Translations under genes and position numbers: made by a program | In this document: positions 20,930 through 32,405 of the stretch, one piece after another | How the letters are laid out: every line of letters starts with the position of its first letter | Numbering within the stretch: the stretch's first letter is position 1 | Assembly (NCBI RefSeq): GCF_905171765.1 | Contig: NC_053390.1 | Location: 592,373,793 to 592,437,792 of the forward strand | Reading direction: 5' to 3' | From: Bufo bufo | Lineage: Eukaryota; Chordata; Amphibia; Anura; Bufonidae | DNA: 64,000 nucleotides | The notes under the pieces: generated by a model | What the model was told of the DNA's origin: nothing | What the model saw: only the letters and a program-made list of their open reading frames with translations | Database searches by the model: none

Positions 20930-21420
20930 CCCTCTATAGCAACCCATTATCTTATTCGCCTTTGAAGTAGCTGTCTTACACTGGTTTCTACAGCTTAGTT
21001 TGCTGTTCACTAAAATTCCTAGGTCTTTTTCCATGTCAGTGTTACCCAGTGTTTACCATTTAGTATGTATGGGTGACTTGCAGTATTCCTTCCCATGTGC
21101 ATAACTTTACATTTGTCAGTGTTAAACCTCATCTGCCACTTCCCTGCCCAAGCCTCCAATCTATCCAGATCCATCTGTAGCAGTATACTGTCCTCTTCTG
21201 TGTTAATTATTTACACAGTTTAGTGTCATCTTAAAAAATTGATATTGTACTGTTCAAGCCTCCTACAAGATCATTAACAAATATATTGAAGAGAATAGGG
21301 CCCAATACTGACCCCTGAGGTACTCCTCTAGTGACAGTCACCCAATCTGAGTGTGTACCATTAATAACCACCCTCTGTTTTCTATTACTGACAATATTGA
21401 ATATTTTAATTTCACTTACA
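20930..21420 (-). mobile_element. CR1 LINE fragment, part 2 (antisense)
   Basis: The plus strand carries typical antisense CR1 segments in order: TTCACTAAAATTCCTAGGTC, CATAACTTTACATTTGTCAG, AACCTCATCTGCCACTTCC, CCAATCTATCCAGATCC and GACCCCTGAGGTACTCC. It continues the CR1 that breaks off at 8214. The L1 at 21.5 kb follows shortly after. Confidence 0.75.
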
Positions 21421-21588
21421 AAGATTTTTTACAGTTTAACAGTACATTGTATTGTACAATAAATTGTACCAATAAAGATATGTCTTCACGGGGGCGGAGC
21501 CAGCGCCGGTCTGAGATGGCCGCTTGATTCTGAGCTCCGTGCCACAGCCCGTTTCATGCACTAGCTATCAGTAGCAATCTGCCAGAAA

Positions 21589-22623
21589 ATGGTCAAAATC
21601 GGCAACCCCAGAGCAGGGGACAGCTCCGGTACCAGCAAAAACCAAGTTGCAGGAGGCGACATGGATACATTTCTAAAGAAAGCGGCCGCTTCATACGTTG
21701 CCCGCGATTCTAAAATGGCGCCCGCTCAGCCTCAGAAGGCCAGATCTGATGACGAAAGTGACAATGAAGAACCGCAAGGTAGAGGGGCCCTTCCGATCAC
21801 CAGAAATTACCTTAAGAACACCCTGAGTAAAGCCCTTGAAACCCTGCTAAGCGAAGTCGCGGCCATGCGACAGGACATGCGTCACATAGGGGACAGGGTG
21901 GAAACGCTTGAGAATCAGCAGATCCAGATGCTGGAACACCAGAGGGCCACGTCCAACTCCCTACAGAAATGCGGTTCTTACCTGAACCAACTTCAGAGTG
22001 CCCTGGAAGACCAGGAAAACAGGGGTCGCAGGAACAACCTGCGCATAAGGGGGATCCCTGAGTCTGTGCTACCCGGCGACATCCCAGCTGCGGTTGTCTC
22101 CCTCTGCTCCTCTCTCCTAGGCCCAGATTATGCATTGGAGATTGTCCTGGAAAGGGCTCACAGAGCATTAAGACCCAGACCCAAACCAGATGAACCTCCG
22201 AGAGATATTGTTTGAAGATTCCTCAACTTCCAAGTCAAGAATGCTGTCCAGGAAGCTGCAAGAAACAGACAAGACATCCTCTTTGGAGAGGCTCAGGTAT
22301 CAATTTACCAAGATTTAGCCCCCTCAACTCTAAGGAAGCGCAAATTTCTCAAGCCCCTGACAGAGTGGCTGTGGGCGAACAGGATCCTTTATAAATGGAA
22401 CTTTCCCTTTGGCATCTCCTTCTCTCATGGAGGCCGCCGCTTAAATATCACCACTTACGCCGATCTGGAGGCTGTTTATGACCACCTGCAAATCCCTCCT
22501 ATGCCAATTGAGAATTGGGACTTATTCCTGGACTTAGGAGTCCTACCAGAAATCCCATCGGTTGAAGCTTTCACCGTACAGCACACCCCTAAGGCCCATA
22601 AAATAGGGAAGAGGAGTCGGTAG
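21589..22623 (+). pseudogene. L1 ORF1 protein, one premature stop
   Basis: About 344 codons starting MVKIGNPRAG. It shows a coiled coil (ALETLLSEVAAMRQDMRHIGDRVETLE), the RRM entry DQENRGRRNNLRIRG, and the C-terminal domain (ERAHRALRPRPKPDEPPRDIV, then LYKWNFPFGISF). A TGA at 22213-22215 stands where the other L1 has a cysteine codon, and the frame is otherwise open to the stop at about 22621. Acts as a trimeric RNA chaperone in intact L1. Confidence 0.9.
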
Positions 22624-23341
22624 CTGACACCCAAGAGACTGTCTCAGGATTAATCTTCACGGACCTAGTCCGGTATATTCTTCACATACAGGGACGGTGC
22701 TTTCCTTTCTCCTGGACTATCCTGGATCTATCCAGATAATTTGCCTCTTCCTTATAAAGAATCCTTGGCTATTATTTGCCTTATTAGCTCAACATACTGC
22801 TAGTGGAACCAGGCTCTAGTCCTGATCAGTATAATAATTTCTCTGTATTGATTAATCCATGCTTCTCTTTTATGCCTCTCCTTTTTCCCCCCTCAACTTT
22901 CATCAACCTTCTCTAAACCTCTTCTCAAATAGTCTCTCTTTTTTTTTATCCTGCTTAAATTTTCCCTTTCCCGTAATACCTTACTGTCTCTCAACTCTCC
23001 TTGCTCTGACTGTCCGAGGAAGGCCTGACCAATCTTTCCTTCACATATTAAACCGACGATTGCTTGAACTAAAGATAGTTTAGTTCCAATTTGCAATCTC
23101 ATGTGCAGAACGGTCTGTTCACCGGTCTTTGACCAATTTTCCCCCATGCTTTATACCAGTGGATGAATCCACTTTCTACGTCACTTATTTGTTTTCTTTT
23201 ATTCTGTTCTCATTGTTTCCCCTCTCCCTTTGTTCAGTTTTAGGTACCTCACATACATTTTCCTGATCCTACCGATGGACACACAGGAACCGAAGGACCG
23301 GGCTTCTCTCCTGGACGAGGTGGCTATCCCGAAAACCGTAA
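22624..23341 (+). other. L1 inter-ORF spacer
   Basis: About 700 bp, pyrimidine-rich, no ORF of note. The minus-strand L1 has a spacer of similar length between its ORFs, so this is a family feature. A TAA at 23339-23341 precedes the open ORF2 frame. Confidence 0.6.
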
Positions 23342-26300
23342 GTGCCCTCTCCTGGACGACTAGCACACCATTTACTCTTCCTTACACAACAATCCTTGAC
23401 CATAGCTGATATTCTCATAGCTTCGTATAACGTAAAGGGATTCAATTCACCCTCCAAAAGAAGCCAAATTTTCTCCATTTTACGTAAGGAGGGATCGGAT
23501 GTGCTGCTCCTCCAGGAGACACACTTTAGGTTCAATCATTACCCTAATATGGAATTCTCTCATTACCCACTCTGGTTCCATTGTGGGGGAAGTTCCGCCT
23601 CGTCCGGGGGAGTAAGTATTGGTTTCAAAAGGAGGGTTCCCTTTAAATATATGGACCACAAGCAAGACCCGGAGGGTAGATTCATTATGGTTAAGGGGAA
23701 TATAGGTGTCCAGATATATACATTCGTAAACCTCTATGCCCCCAACTCTAAACAGGCCAAATGGCTCGCCTCCATAGCTCCTTTGATTGCCTCCTTTAAG
23801 GAGGGCATAGTAGTGCTAGGGGGTGACCTTAATGTGGCCATCAACCCCCAATTGTAGTCATCATCTCACACAACCTCCCACTCAAAAAGATCCCTAAGGT
23901 TTATCAAAAATATACTTTGGGATCTCCATCTAGTAGACGTTTGGCGTGCCCACTATCCCGATACCCTGGATTATACGTTTTATTCCCATGTGCACAACAA
24001 CTATCACCGAATAGATTATCTCTTTATCGCAAAAGAGCACCTCCAACTTTGCCAAACGGCCAAAATTGGGTCTATACATATTTCAGATCATGCTCCTATA
24101 TTCCTTAAAGTAACCTCCCCTACACGGAAAACTAAAAGTTTTAACTGGAGATTAAATGAATCTATCCTTGGCAACTTAGATTCTAGAAAGAAAATAGCGT
24201 CACACCTGGAAGAATATTTCACCTTAAATTCCTCACCCGAACTCTCTCCACAGACCATTTGGGACGCACACAAACCCTATATTAGGGGGGAGTTCATCAG
24301 TTTAGGTGCGCACCTAAAGAAAACCAGGGAAAACAACATCAACACCCTCCTCTCCAAAATAAACAAATTAGAGTCGGTCCACAAACTTACCCTTTCTGAA
24401 ATCCAACTCCAAGAGCTGTCTAAAGCAAGAGCGGAGTTAAAAACCTTACTACAGAATAACTCGGCCAAGTATTATCTTAGTTCTCAATATAAGTTTTTTG
24501 CTCATGGGGACAAAGCTTCCAAATTCCTCATGAACAGAATCAAATCCAGAAGATCCGACAATTACATTCACCAATTGTCTACCCCCAGCGGTGAACCAAT
24601 TTTCGCTTCATTTAAGATCGCAAAACAATTTAGAGACTTCTATGAAGCACTATACAATCTCCCTTCCACCATGACTTCATCCGACCACTCCTCCCTAGTG
24701 GACGCCTTTTTGAAATCAGCCTCCTGCCCAATTTTATCAATAGATCAAAAACTTTCCTTAGAAACGCCATTTACCATGGAGGAGATCTCCACAGCCCTTG
24801 ATCAGATGCCTAAGGGGAAAAGCCCAGGTCCAGACGGACTTCCTGCACTCTATTATAAGACCTTTAAAAAGCAACTTTTGCCATATCTCCTGACAGTGTG
24901 CGATCAATCCTTGAAAGGTATCCCTTTGTCCAGGGACATGACATCAGCTCATATAGCTTTGATTCCCAAAGAGGGGAAGGACTCTAAGCTTTGTGCAAAC
25001 TATAGACCCATCTCCCTTTTGAATATCGACCTTAAATTACTTGCAAAGTTACTGGCCAATCGTCTGGCAGTCCTTCTCCCTCTTCTGGTACATATGGATC
25101 AGGTAGGCTTCGTACGTAATAGGGAAGGCAGGGATAACACCTCTAGAGTGGTTAACGCACTCTCCTATGCTAGACATACTTCCACTCCCCTTGTACTTCT
25201 CAGCACCGACGCTGAAAAAGCGTTTGACCGTATAAACTGGAACTATTTAAGTCATGTTCTTAAGTTTTTTGGCCTGCCTGATCCATATATCAAGGCTGTA
25301 ATCGCTATGTTCGACCAGGCCACAGCTCGTGTCATGGTCAATGGTGACCTATCCACTCCCTTTCGAATTCAAAATGGAACTCGTCAAGGCTGTCCCTTTT
25401 CCCCTCTGCTCTTCATTTTGGCTATGGAACCCCTCCTATTTAAACTCAGAGCAGATACCAAGTTCGAAGGGATAACCCTTGGAGGTAGGAGTCACAAGAT
25501 TGCTGCGTTCGCGGATGATGTCATGATAATGACATCTAACCCTAAATCTTCCCTCCCTGTAATCCTGGAACATTTAAAGGACTATAGCACTGTTTCCAAT
25601 TTCAGGATTAACGAGAGCAAATCCACCATCATTAGCACAGGACTTTCACCTTCACTCAAATTCTCCTTAATGAAAGATTCCCCTTTTAACTGGTCCTCTC
25701 CAACCATTACCTATTTAGGAGTTAAACTGAGCCCCTCCATATCAGACCTCTTCAAACTCAATTACGTCCCCTTAAAAACTGCCTTATTCTCAGAGCTTGA
25801 CAAACTCACCAAGTCAGTTCCAACCTTATCATGGTTTGGTAGGAAAAATATCCTCTCTGCCCTCATCATCCCACGTCTTACCTATCTCCAACAAGTTCTC
25901 CCAATTCCCGTGCCTAAATCCTACTATACTTCCCTAAAACAGAGATTTAGAACTTTCATTTGGAACGGCAGGAAAGCGAGATTCTCCTACTCCTTCCTGT
26001 CCCGTTCTTGCACGGCTGGTGGGATTGGGTTGCCAGATCCCGAATTATATGGGAAGGCCATACTAATGTCAAGAATTATAGACTGGTTGAGAAACACTGA
26101 GAGCAAATCTTGGGTGGCCATGGAACAAAACATTATTGGAATGCCGACTCGAGCCTTTTGCCTAGGCCATCAAACTCCCCCACAAATCAACTTACAACCC
26201 TTCCCACTCATCAAAGCAACGGTAGATGCTTGGAAATGGTGGAATCTTTCTCACTGCTCTATACCATTCCCCTCACCTCTTATCACGACCAGCGACATCC

Positions 26301-27808
26301 TTGGCTCAGCTACCAGTGGGCCCAGAAGCACTTCTTCTAAAACAATTAGATCCTCAACCTTGCCAATCTCTCTTTTCCTCGACCCCCAGGGTTTAACTCC
26401 TACAAATGAAACCATCAAAACCCTCCTGAATCCACAACCATGTGATTTCACTATCATCCCACTCATTAAATCCTTTATCCACAAAAATAACATAAATGGA
26501 GAATTTCTCCGTCCCCTAACCTAGTTTGAAGCTTTAATTGTCAACCCCAGCTCCCCTAAAAGACCTATCTCTCTTATCTATAAAAAGTTAAGATCTCCGC
26601 CTTTAGTTGTCAAACCAGCTTTCATTCGCTCATGGGAGCTGGAAACTGGGGTAGTTCTCCCTGTCCATTCCTTGCATACACTATTTGACACCCCGCATAA
26701 ATCATCTAGATGTGTTAGGGCCCAAGAGAATGGCTACAAAATCCTATCACAATGGTATATTACCCCAATTAAATCTGCACGCTTCAAGGGTTTCTATCAC
26801 TTCGTATGACATATTTAGGTGATCTAGGTGCTATGGGGGCGTCATTAGCACCTAGAGGCTCCGTCTACCTTCATAAACTGTCGCCGCCCAGCGCGTCCCT
26901 CCAGCCCGCCCATCTCCTGCTGAATGCGATCCTCTCCATGCGCGTCTCTGTTCTGCGCATGCGCAGTGAATGTATGACCGCTTCCCTGCTCAGACATCTC
27001 CACTGCGCCTGCGCCGATGACATCATAGTGCTCCGAGGAACAGGCGCAGTGGAGATGTCTGAGCAGGGAAGCGGTCAGACATTCACTGCGCATGCGCAGA
27101 ACAGAGACGCGCACGGCGAGGATCGCATTCAGCAGGAGATGGGCGGGCTGGAGGGACGCGCTGGGCGGCGACAGTTTATGAAGGTAGACGGAGCCTCTAG
27201 GTGCTAATGACGCCCCCATAGCACCTAGAGGCTCATTAGCATATAGATATAAGTTGTTATTTTAGCAAAACGGCTGCCCCAAAACCTATCATAATAGGAT
27301 GGTTTGTTAGAGCAGACACTAGCGGATCGCTAGTGTCTGACACCTAAATATGCCATACGAAGTGATAGAAACCCTTTCAATAGACCCATCTCAGTCGATT
27401 GTTGGAGATGCCAAAACGAGATAGATACCTTTCTCCATATCTGGTGGACGTGTCCTCCTATAAATAAGTGGTGGGCTGAGATCTTTCGGATTAGCTATCA
27501 GATATGTTGCTCTAACATCGCCATTTCTCCCTATGGAGCTTTACTCTCCTTTTTTAACGACGGGACATCCCTACCACCCACGTATCTTTTTAAACAGCTC
27601 TTGTTAGCTGCCCGTCTCTTAATTCCCAAATACTGGTTGCAATCTAGTCTTCCTTCAATGGAACAATGGAGATTGAAGATTGAAGATTGAGATTGAGATT
27701 GAACAAATACATTGTTTCGAAGAAATGGCTTCCTGGGAATCGCGGACCCATCTGTTATTCTTAAGAAAGTGGGCCCCCTGGACAAAATATAGATTTACTC
27801 AACACTAA
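23342..27808 (+). pseudogene. L1 ORF2: endonuclease, reverse transcriptase, C-terminal zinc motif
   Basis: The frame is open from 23342 with no clear ATG start. The endonuclease shows SYNVKGFNSP, LLLQETHF, NLYAPNS, VVLGGDLNV and SDHAPIF. RT shows SPGPDGLPALYYK, NYRPISLLN, STDAEKAFDRINW, GTRQGCPFSPLLF and the catalytic FADD at about 25512. The C terminus has CWRCQNEIDTFLHIWWTC after the inserted foldback. In-frame stops occur at 23855-23857 (TAG) and near 26522 (TAG where the other L1 has tryptophan in PLTWFE). The reading frame resumes exactly after the insertion once one copy of its 4-bp duplication is ignored. The final stop is at 27806-27808. Confidence 0.92.
26787..27375. mobile_element. 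Foldback/MITE inserted in L1 ORF2, TTCA duplication
   Basis: Terminal inverted repeats start AGGGTTTCTATCACTTCG and extend about 35 bp. TTCA occurs immediately outside both ends (26783-26786 and 27376-27379). The core 26824-27228 is a long palindrome, so both strands show nearly the same ORF (MGASLAPRGSVYLHKLS...), which is not a gene. No transposase. A 4-bp duplication excludes Tc1, hAT and Harbinger. Groups known for 4-bp duplications include Chapaev, Sola1 and Ginger; none is proven here. Confidence 0.85.
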
Positions 27809-28240
27809 CCGTTTTATGTCTCCATCTCCTTCCAAAATATAAATAGTTCAGCTTAATAGCTGGATTCCAGTGGGGGGTGAACCTTTCCTCTTTCTCGGCC
27901 CTAAAGCGCAGTCTACTCAATTAGATCGGATGTCCGATTTATCTTACCCAATTATACTTCTTTGATTACAACCGTTCTATTCCTGTCGAGTATAACCTGG
28001 TTCTTTTTCCATATGACTGATGTATAACTCTAATAAGCTATGTTTCTCCCTATTATTGGATTGTAATATCAGTCACTCCTAATCCTTCATGTGCTTCAAG
28101 ATGTTCATATGCTTATGTGGATGGTACCGATTTACACCAATGTTGGTGTTATGTTACATTGTATTTCTTTTAAGAATATAATAAAAAACTTTTAAAACTA
28201 AAACTAAAAAAAAAAAAAAAAAAAAAAGATATGTCTTCAC

Positions 28241-28393
28241 ACAAAACACATGCCATCATATGACTACATCAATTGAAAAATATAAAATACAGTGAGGAAA
28301 AAAAACATCACTTGGTCCATCTGACTGGTGTCACACATAGGTTCTTTTCTTGTGTTTTTGAGGGATTTTACATTTTTGTGTTTTTTTTTCCTA
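28241..28393. other. Short spacer, nothing recognised
   Basis: AT-rich DNA between the L1 target duplication and the 2-kb palindrome. Confidence 0.3.
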
Positions 28394-30403
28394 CAGTAGG
28401 TGTTTGTGAGATTGTGCTTTTAGCACGACAGCGTCGCGCTGATACTCGGCAACATGGTGCCGAGATCTCACACTCACTGGAATAGTGACAGCACATCCCA
28501 GCAAGCGCGTCATAGAAGCGACGGGAGATCCGACTTGGATTCCCGCCAATTCTACACGTGTGCGGCGTTTGTTATGAATCCTGAGGGGGAAGTCCCCGCC
28601 GGATTTTAAATAAAAATCCGGCCTGGGTCCCCCCCTCAGGAGCATACCGGGCCCTTAGGTCTGTTATGGGTTATAAGGAGAGCCCCCCCTACGCCGAAAA
28701 AAACGGCGTAGGGGTCCCCCTACAATCCATACCAGACCCGTATCCAAAGCACGCTACCCGGCCAGCCAGGAAGGGAGTGGGGACGAGCGAGCCCCCCCCC
28801 CCCCCCCTCCTGAGCCGTACCAGGCTGCATGCCCTCAACATGGGGGGGTTGGGTGCTCTGGGGCAGGGGGCGCACTGCGGCCCCCCACCTCAGAGCACCC
28901 TGTCCCCATGTTGATGAGGACAGGGCCCCTTCCCGACAACCCTGGCCGTTGGTTGTCGGGGTATGCGGGCGGGAGGCTTATCGGAATCTGGGAGCCCCCT
29001 TTAATAAGGGGGCCCCCAGATACCGGCCCCCCACCCTAAGTGAATGAGTATGGGGTACATCGTACCCCTACCCATTCACCTGCAAGAAAAGTGGTAAAAA
29101 CACAAATAAACCACACAGTGTATTAAAATATTTTATTTTTCTGCTCCGGAGGCCGCCCCCTGTCTTCTTTATTAGCTCTTTTACCAGGGGGGGGCTCTTC
29201 TTCTTCCGCTATCCCGACGGGTCTTCTCCACTATCCGGGGGGGTCTTCTCAACTCTCCGGGGTTCTCCTTCTGTCTTCTCCGCTATCCGGGGGGGTCTTC
29301 TCAACTCTCCGGGGTTCTCCTTCTGTCTTCTCCGCTATCCGGGGGGGTCTTCTCAACTCTCCGGGGTTCTCCTTCTGTCTTCTCCTTCTGTCTTGTTGAC
29401 TCGGCGCACCCCGGTTCTTCGTCTCGCGAGACGTCTCGCGAGACGAAGAACCGGGGTGCGCCGAGTCAACAAGACAGAAGGAGAAGACAGAAGGAGAACC
29501 CCGGAGAGTTGAGAAGACCCCCCCGGATAGCGGAGAAGACAGAAGGAGAACCCCGGAGAGTTGAGAAGACCCCCCCGGATAGCGGAGAAGACCCGTCGGG
29601 ATAGCGGAAGAAGAAGAGCCCCCCCCTGGTAAAAGAGCTAATAAAGAAGACAGGGGGCGGCCTCCGGAGCAGAAAAATAAAATATTTTAATACACTGTGT
29701 GGTTTATTTGTGTTTTTACCACTTTTCTTGCAGGTGAATGGGTAGGGGTACGATGTACCCCATACTCATTCACTTAGGGTGGGGGGCCGGTATCTGGGGG
29801 CCCCCTTATTAAAGGGGGCTCCCAGATTCCGATAAGCCTCCCGCCCGCATACCCCGACAACCAACGGCCAGGGTTGTCGGGAAGGGGCCCTGTCCTCATC
29901 AACATGGGGACAGGGTGCTCTGAGGTGGGGGGGCCGCAGTGCGCCCCCTGCCCCAGAGCACCCAACCCCCCCATGTTGAGGGCATGCAGCCTGGTACGGC
30001 TCAGGAGGGGGGGGGGCGCTCGCTCGTCCCCACTCCCTTCCTGGCTGGCCGGGTAGCGTGCTTTGGATACGGGTCTGGTATGGATGGTATGAAAAAAACG
30101 GCGTAGGGGGGGCTCTCCTTACAACCCATAACAGACCTAAAGGCCCGGTATGCTCCTGAGGGGGGGACCCAGGCCGGATTTTTATTTAAAATCCGGCGGG
30201 GACTTCCCTCTCAGGATTCATAACAAACGCCGCACACGTGTAGAATTGGCGGGAATCCAAGTCGGATCTCCCGTCGCTTCTATGACGGCTCTGTCTCCAT
30301 CGCGGCAAGCCAGCTCGGCGCTGGCTCCCGCGATGGGGCTCGTAGGTGCTCAATCTCGCCGAGAAAGAGAGCGAGATTGACACAAAATCGGGTTCACCTA
30401 CTG
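28394..30403. mobile_element. Giant 2-kb palindromic element with TA target site
   Basis: The ends are CAGTAGGTG and CACCTACTG, each bordered by TA (28392-28393 and 30404-30405). This fits a Tc1/mariner-type non-autonomous element. The interior 28508-30287 is a palindrome of two arms of about 0.85-0.92 kb, meeting at a CG-rich centre near 29432 (CGTCTCGCGAGACG). The left arm has three copies and the right arm two copies of a 53-bp unit. ORFs seen in both orientations mirror each other and are not genes. Confidence 0.88.
29222..29389. repeat. 53-bp tandem repeat, three units (left palindrome arm)
   Basis: The unit contains CTATCCGGGGGGGTCTTCTC, AACTCTCCGGGGTTCTCC and TTCTGTCTTCTCCG. The mirror array in the other arm (about 29476-29590) has two units, so unit number changed after the palindrome formed. 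Confidence 0.85.
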
Positions 30404-30702
30404 TAGCTTTCTTTGCTAAATTTTTTAGACAAAAAAAAAAAAATGCCAGTTCCATGTGTTGCATGGAAGTCTATGACAAATACTAAATGCAGTAAAACAT
30501 ATGTTTTTTGTACTGACAATTTTTCAGCCTCAAAGTGCCTTATTTTGGTCAATGCCAAATGTTTTCAAAGCACATGGAATGCTCTGGGCCTTCTGAGCCT
30601 TCTGTTTGCCTTCTCATTGGTGGGCATTTTTCTGTAGCTTAAAAAAAAAAGCATGTGCGATGTGAGTTGCATGAAAGGCCTATGTCAGGATTTCGGAGGT
30701 AC
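30404..30702. other. No gene seen
   Basis: About 300 bp with an A-run near 30427 and low-quality ORFs. It may contain the end of the older hAT into which the solo LTR at 30703 inserted. Confidence 0.25.
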
Positions 30703-31378
30703 TATCATGACCGGCGTGTCGATCACATACCTGACGCAAAGGGAGGGAAATGGGAAGGCCCTGTCCAAGGGAGAGGGAAAGGTGGTGACCCCTAACTCAC
30801 CCTGAGGCTGGCACCTGACTGCCCTGACGTCCCTAGACGGGTTCCTCACCCGTACGCCGATCACGTGCCTAAACCCTGGCTTTCCCTGACATGAGCCCTA
30901 CGTAGTGAATAGGGAGGTGGGAACACTAGTCCGCACAACTAATACTAAAGGAAAACACTAGGGAGAGGACAGACAATACAGACAAAACATATAATCCCAG
31001 GTGGGCGACAACAGTGGACAACAAAAGCCCAACAGGTATCCGGAGGGTAATGCTCTGGAACAATAACCAGGAATTACAGCTACACAGCTCCAGTGGGTCA
31101 GTATAGAAGTCCAGGCAGGAATATAGGCAGGTCCTATATCTGGCAACCAGAGAAGTGGGAGAGGGGAATATAAGGAGGTTGGGATTGCTGGACAAGAAAC
31201 AGCTGAGGAGAAGAAGCTACGGATCCCTGAGTGAGCCAAAAAGGATTGCAAGGCAAACCCAGAAAGCTACTATTAAGAAACAGCACTATCTTTAGACATA
31301 GAGCACGCAGCCACTCGCTGCGACTTCCTGACCCCGGGTATAACGGAGTCAGACGTGGCTCTTGACACCCTCGTGACA
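30703..31378 (-). repeat. Solo chromovirus LTR, TSD GGTAC
   Basis: 676 bp starting TATCATGACCGG (a decayed TGTCATGACCGG) and ending CTCGTGACA. GGTAC precedes it at 30698-30702 and follows it at 31379-31383. The termini and an internal TATATCTGGC (31135-31144) are shared with the LTR of gypsy-1, so it is a diverged relative. Orientation follows gypsy-1. Confidence 0.78.
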
Positions 31379-31383
31379 GGTAC

Positions 31384-31643
31384 TATCTTTCCTTGGGGAA
31401 AGCTCCTTAATTGGCGTGAGAAGGCATATAGGCTATATATGATCCTCTGAAATTTTGGGAAGAAAGGGATGCAAATGAGTTCTTAACAAGCTCTGCCTCT
31501 AATGCCACCATATTTAACACTACTACCTGGGCAGGAAAGCTTGTCCAGGGCAAACACGGCCAGTTGAGATCACAAATCAAATTTGTCTGCCCAGTCTTCC
31601 AGAGGATCTTGGATGTGGAGTGGCAGAGTGCAGTACAAGTATG
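31384..31643 (-). pseudogene. hAT-1 transposase, C-terminal piece
   Basis: On the minus strand this piece follows on from the piece at 44590-47172 once gypsy-2 is set aside. It encodes a worn hAT C terminus (DPLEDWADKF..., LAVFALDKLSCPGSSV), matching the family pattern of a WP..L..A..LSCP.SS motif in the dimerisation domain. Stops and frameshifts follow. Gypsy-2 cut it with a GTATG duplication. Confidence 0.7.
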
Positions 31644-31756
31644 TGTCACGGTCCCGCCTCTTTGATTTCCCTTTCTGTGTTGTTGCTGGGGATGACCACA
31701 CTTCTTGTTTCAGGTGTAGCTTACGTGGTCATTCCTTCTCCTCTACTTAGTCCAGC
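31644..31756 (+). repeat. Gypsy-2 5' LTR, left portion
   Basis: TGTCACGGTCCCGCCT then CTTTGATTTCC. Compared with the 3' LTR, about 50 bp between two GCCT words is missing. Gypsy-1 inserted right after a TATA-like segment (CTCTACTTAG). Confidence 0.85.
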
Positions 31757-32405
31757 TGTCACGACCGCTACCCCAGCAGCAGTCGTGTCGCACCAGACGG
31801 AGGGGAAGGGGGACCCTTATCTACGGATGGGAATAGTATGGCCACCCCTGACTAACCCTAAGCTGGCACCTGTCTGCCCTGATACCCTAGACGGGGTGTG
31901 AACCCGTGCGGCGAGCTGGATGCCTAAACCCTCAGTCACCCTAAAAAGGCCTAGAGTGGGGAAAGGCCGATGGGAGCACTAGTCACCATCACTCATGTCT
32001 AGGAGAACAGCAGGGGAAGACAGCAACAAACAAACTATATCAGAGATAGACTTATCCAGTCACGAGCAGAGAAGGCGATCCCAAACACGACAGTCCACGC
32101 CGGACAAGAGCTCCACAGCAACACCATCAAACGATCTCCTTCAAAGGTCAGAATAGAACTGGAAGTAAGGACTATATCTGGCAATGACTGCAAGTGAAAG
32201 TGAAACTAATATAGTAGCTGGGAGTGGCAGACAGGACTCACCTGAGAAGGAGGCCTACAAACTCCCAGTCAGGACAAAAAGGTTCACAAGGCAAAACCCA
32301 GATGACATACCCTGAACCACGGAGCAAACTCACAAGCTATCGCGAGTAGCAAGTCGCTGCGACCTTCTCCTCCCAGACCTGTCTGGATCAGTCACAGTTG
32401 TGACA
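31757..32405 (-). repeat. Gypsy-1 3' LTR
   Basis: 649 bp with TGTCAC/GTGACA ends. The polypurine tract GAAAGCGGGGTAC precedes it on the minus strand (about 32406-32418). Confidence 0.92.

Larger units (their letters stand above)
21490..28227 (+). mobile_element. Full-length L1 LINE, broken
   Basis: Flanked by the target duplication GATATGTCTTCAC (21477-21489 and 28228-28240). The 5' end GGGGGCGGAGCC is intact and the 3' end has a poly(A) run (28208-28227). ORF1 and ORF2 are present, each with nonsense changes, and ORF2 is also interrupted by a foldback element at 26787-27375. Confidence 0.92.

Noticed and set aside
26806..27219. Two overlapping ORFs with nearly identical proteins on opposite strands
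   Set aside because: Produced by the palindrome of the foldback element; each ORF is the mirror of the other.
28391..30464. Proline/glycine-rich ORFs in the 2-kb palindrome
   Set aside because: Mirrored pairs in the two arms of a non-coding foldback; no domain.
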